From contig JAFRZQ010000198.1 in the NCBI GenBank assembly GCA_017442465.1, forward strand, positions 1 through 5,693: a stretch of 5,693 bases of DNA, written 5' to 3'. Under the pieces are notes generated by a model. The model saw only the letters and a program-made list of their open reading frames with translations. It was not told the DNA's origin and made no database searches. This document shows positions 5,693-5,693 of this stretch, piece by piece (position 1 is the stretch's first letter; each line of letters starts with the position of its first letter). The stretch is from Anaerotignum sp. GTDB lineage: Bacteria; Bacillota; Clostridia; Lachnospirales; Anaerotignaceae. The position numbers were made by a program, and so were the translations under genes.

Positions 5693-5693
5693 A

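Overview
The window looks like chromosome from an anaerobic member of the Bacillota, most likely a gut-type clostridium. The evidence is moderate GC by eye, strong AGGAGG-like ribosome binding sites, a sigma-A-type promoter, short intrinsic terminators, and a flavin/iron-sulfur enoate-reductase-like enzyme typical of strict anaerobes. No genus can be fixed from sequence alone.

Left part (1-3080): this region holds a probable importer of the nitrate/sulfonate/taurine/thiamine-precursor class. It has a truncated periplasmic-type binding protein of the NMT1/THI5-like fold (3-680, +). This is followed by an intrinsic terminator, then an isochorismatase-family cysteine hydrolase on the opposite strand (732-1379, -). 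After a 115-bp divergent intergenic region come the ATPase (1495-2238, +) and the permease (2231-3043, +), which overlap by 8 bases. The natural reading is one three-part importer whose binding-protein gene is separated from its membrane and ATPase genes by an inverted hydrolase gene. The hydrolase may act on the imported compound, but the substrate is not visible here.

Middle (3044-4465): a compact bidirectional terminator separates the permease from a converging alanine racemase gene (alr, 3083-4276, -). The racemase is complete and makes D-alanine for peptidoglycan. Its codon use is strongly biased: it has no TTA, CTA or TCA codons, which leaves a 400-codon antisense reading frame that is not a gene. 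Upstream lies a good sigma-A promoter (-35 TTGTCA, 17-bp spacer, -10 TATATT). The leader of about 97 bases contains a perfect 9-bp inverted repeat, and the intergenic region carries three copies of TATTTCA.

Right part (4466-5693): this is the C-terminal two thirds of a large FMN/4Fe-4S/FAD oxidoreductase of the old-yellow-enzyme / 2,4-dienoyl-CoA reductase / bile-acid BaiCD-BaiH class, on the minus strand and running off the window edge. Its cysteine spacing (CxxCxxC-x11-C) resembles trimethylamine dehydrogenase more than E. coli FadH.

No RNA genes, insertion sequences, CRISPR arrays or phage genes were seen. Apart from the split transporter arrangement and the alr leader, this is fairly ordinary metabolic chromosome, and I found no convincing new multi-gene system.
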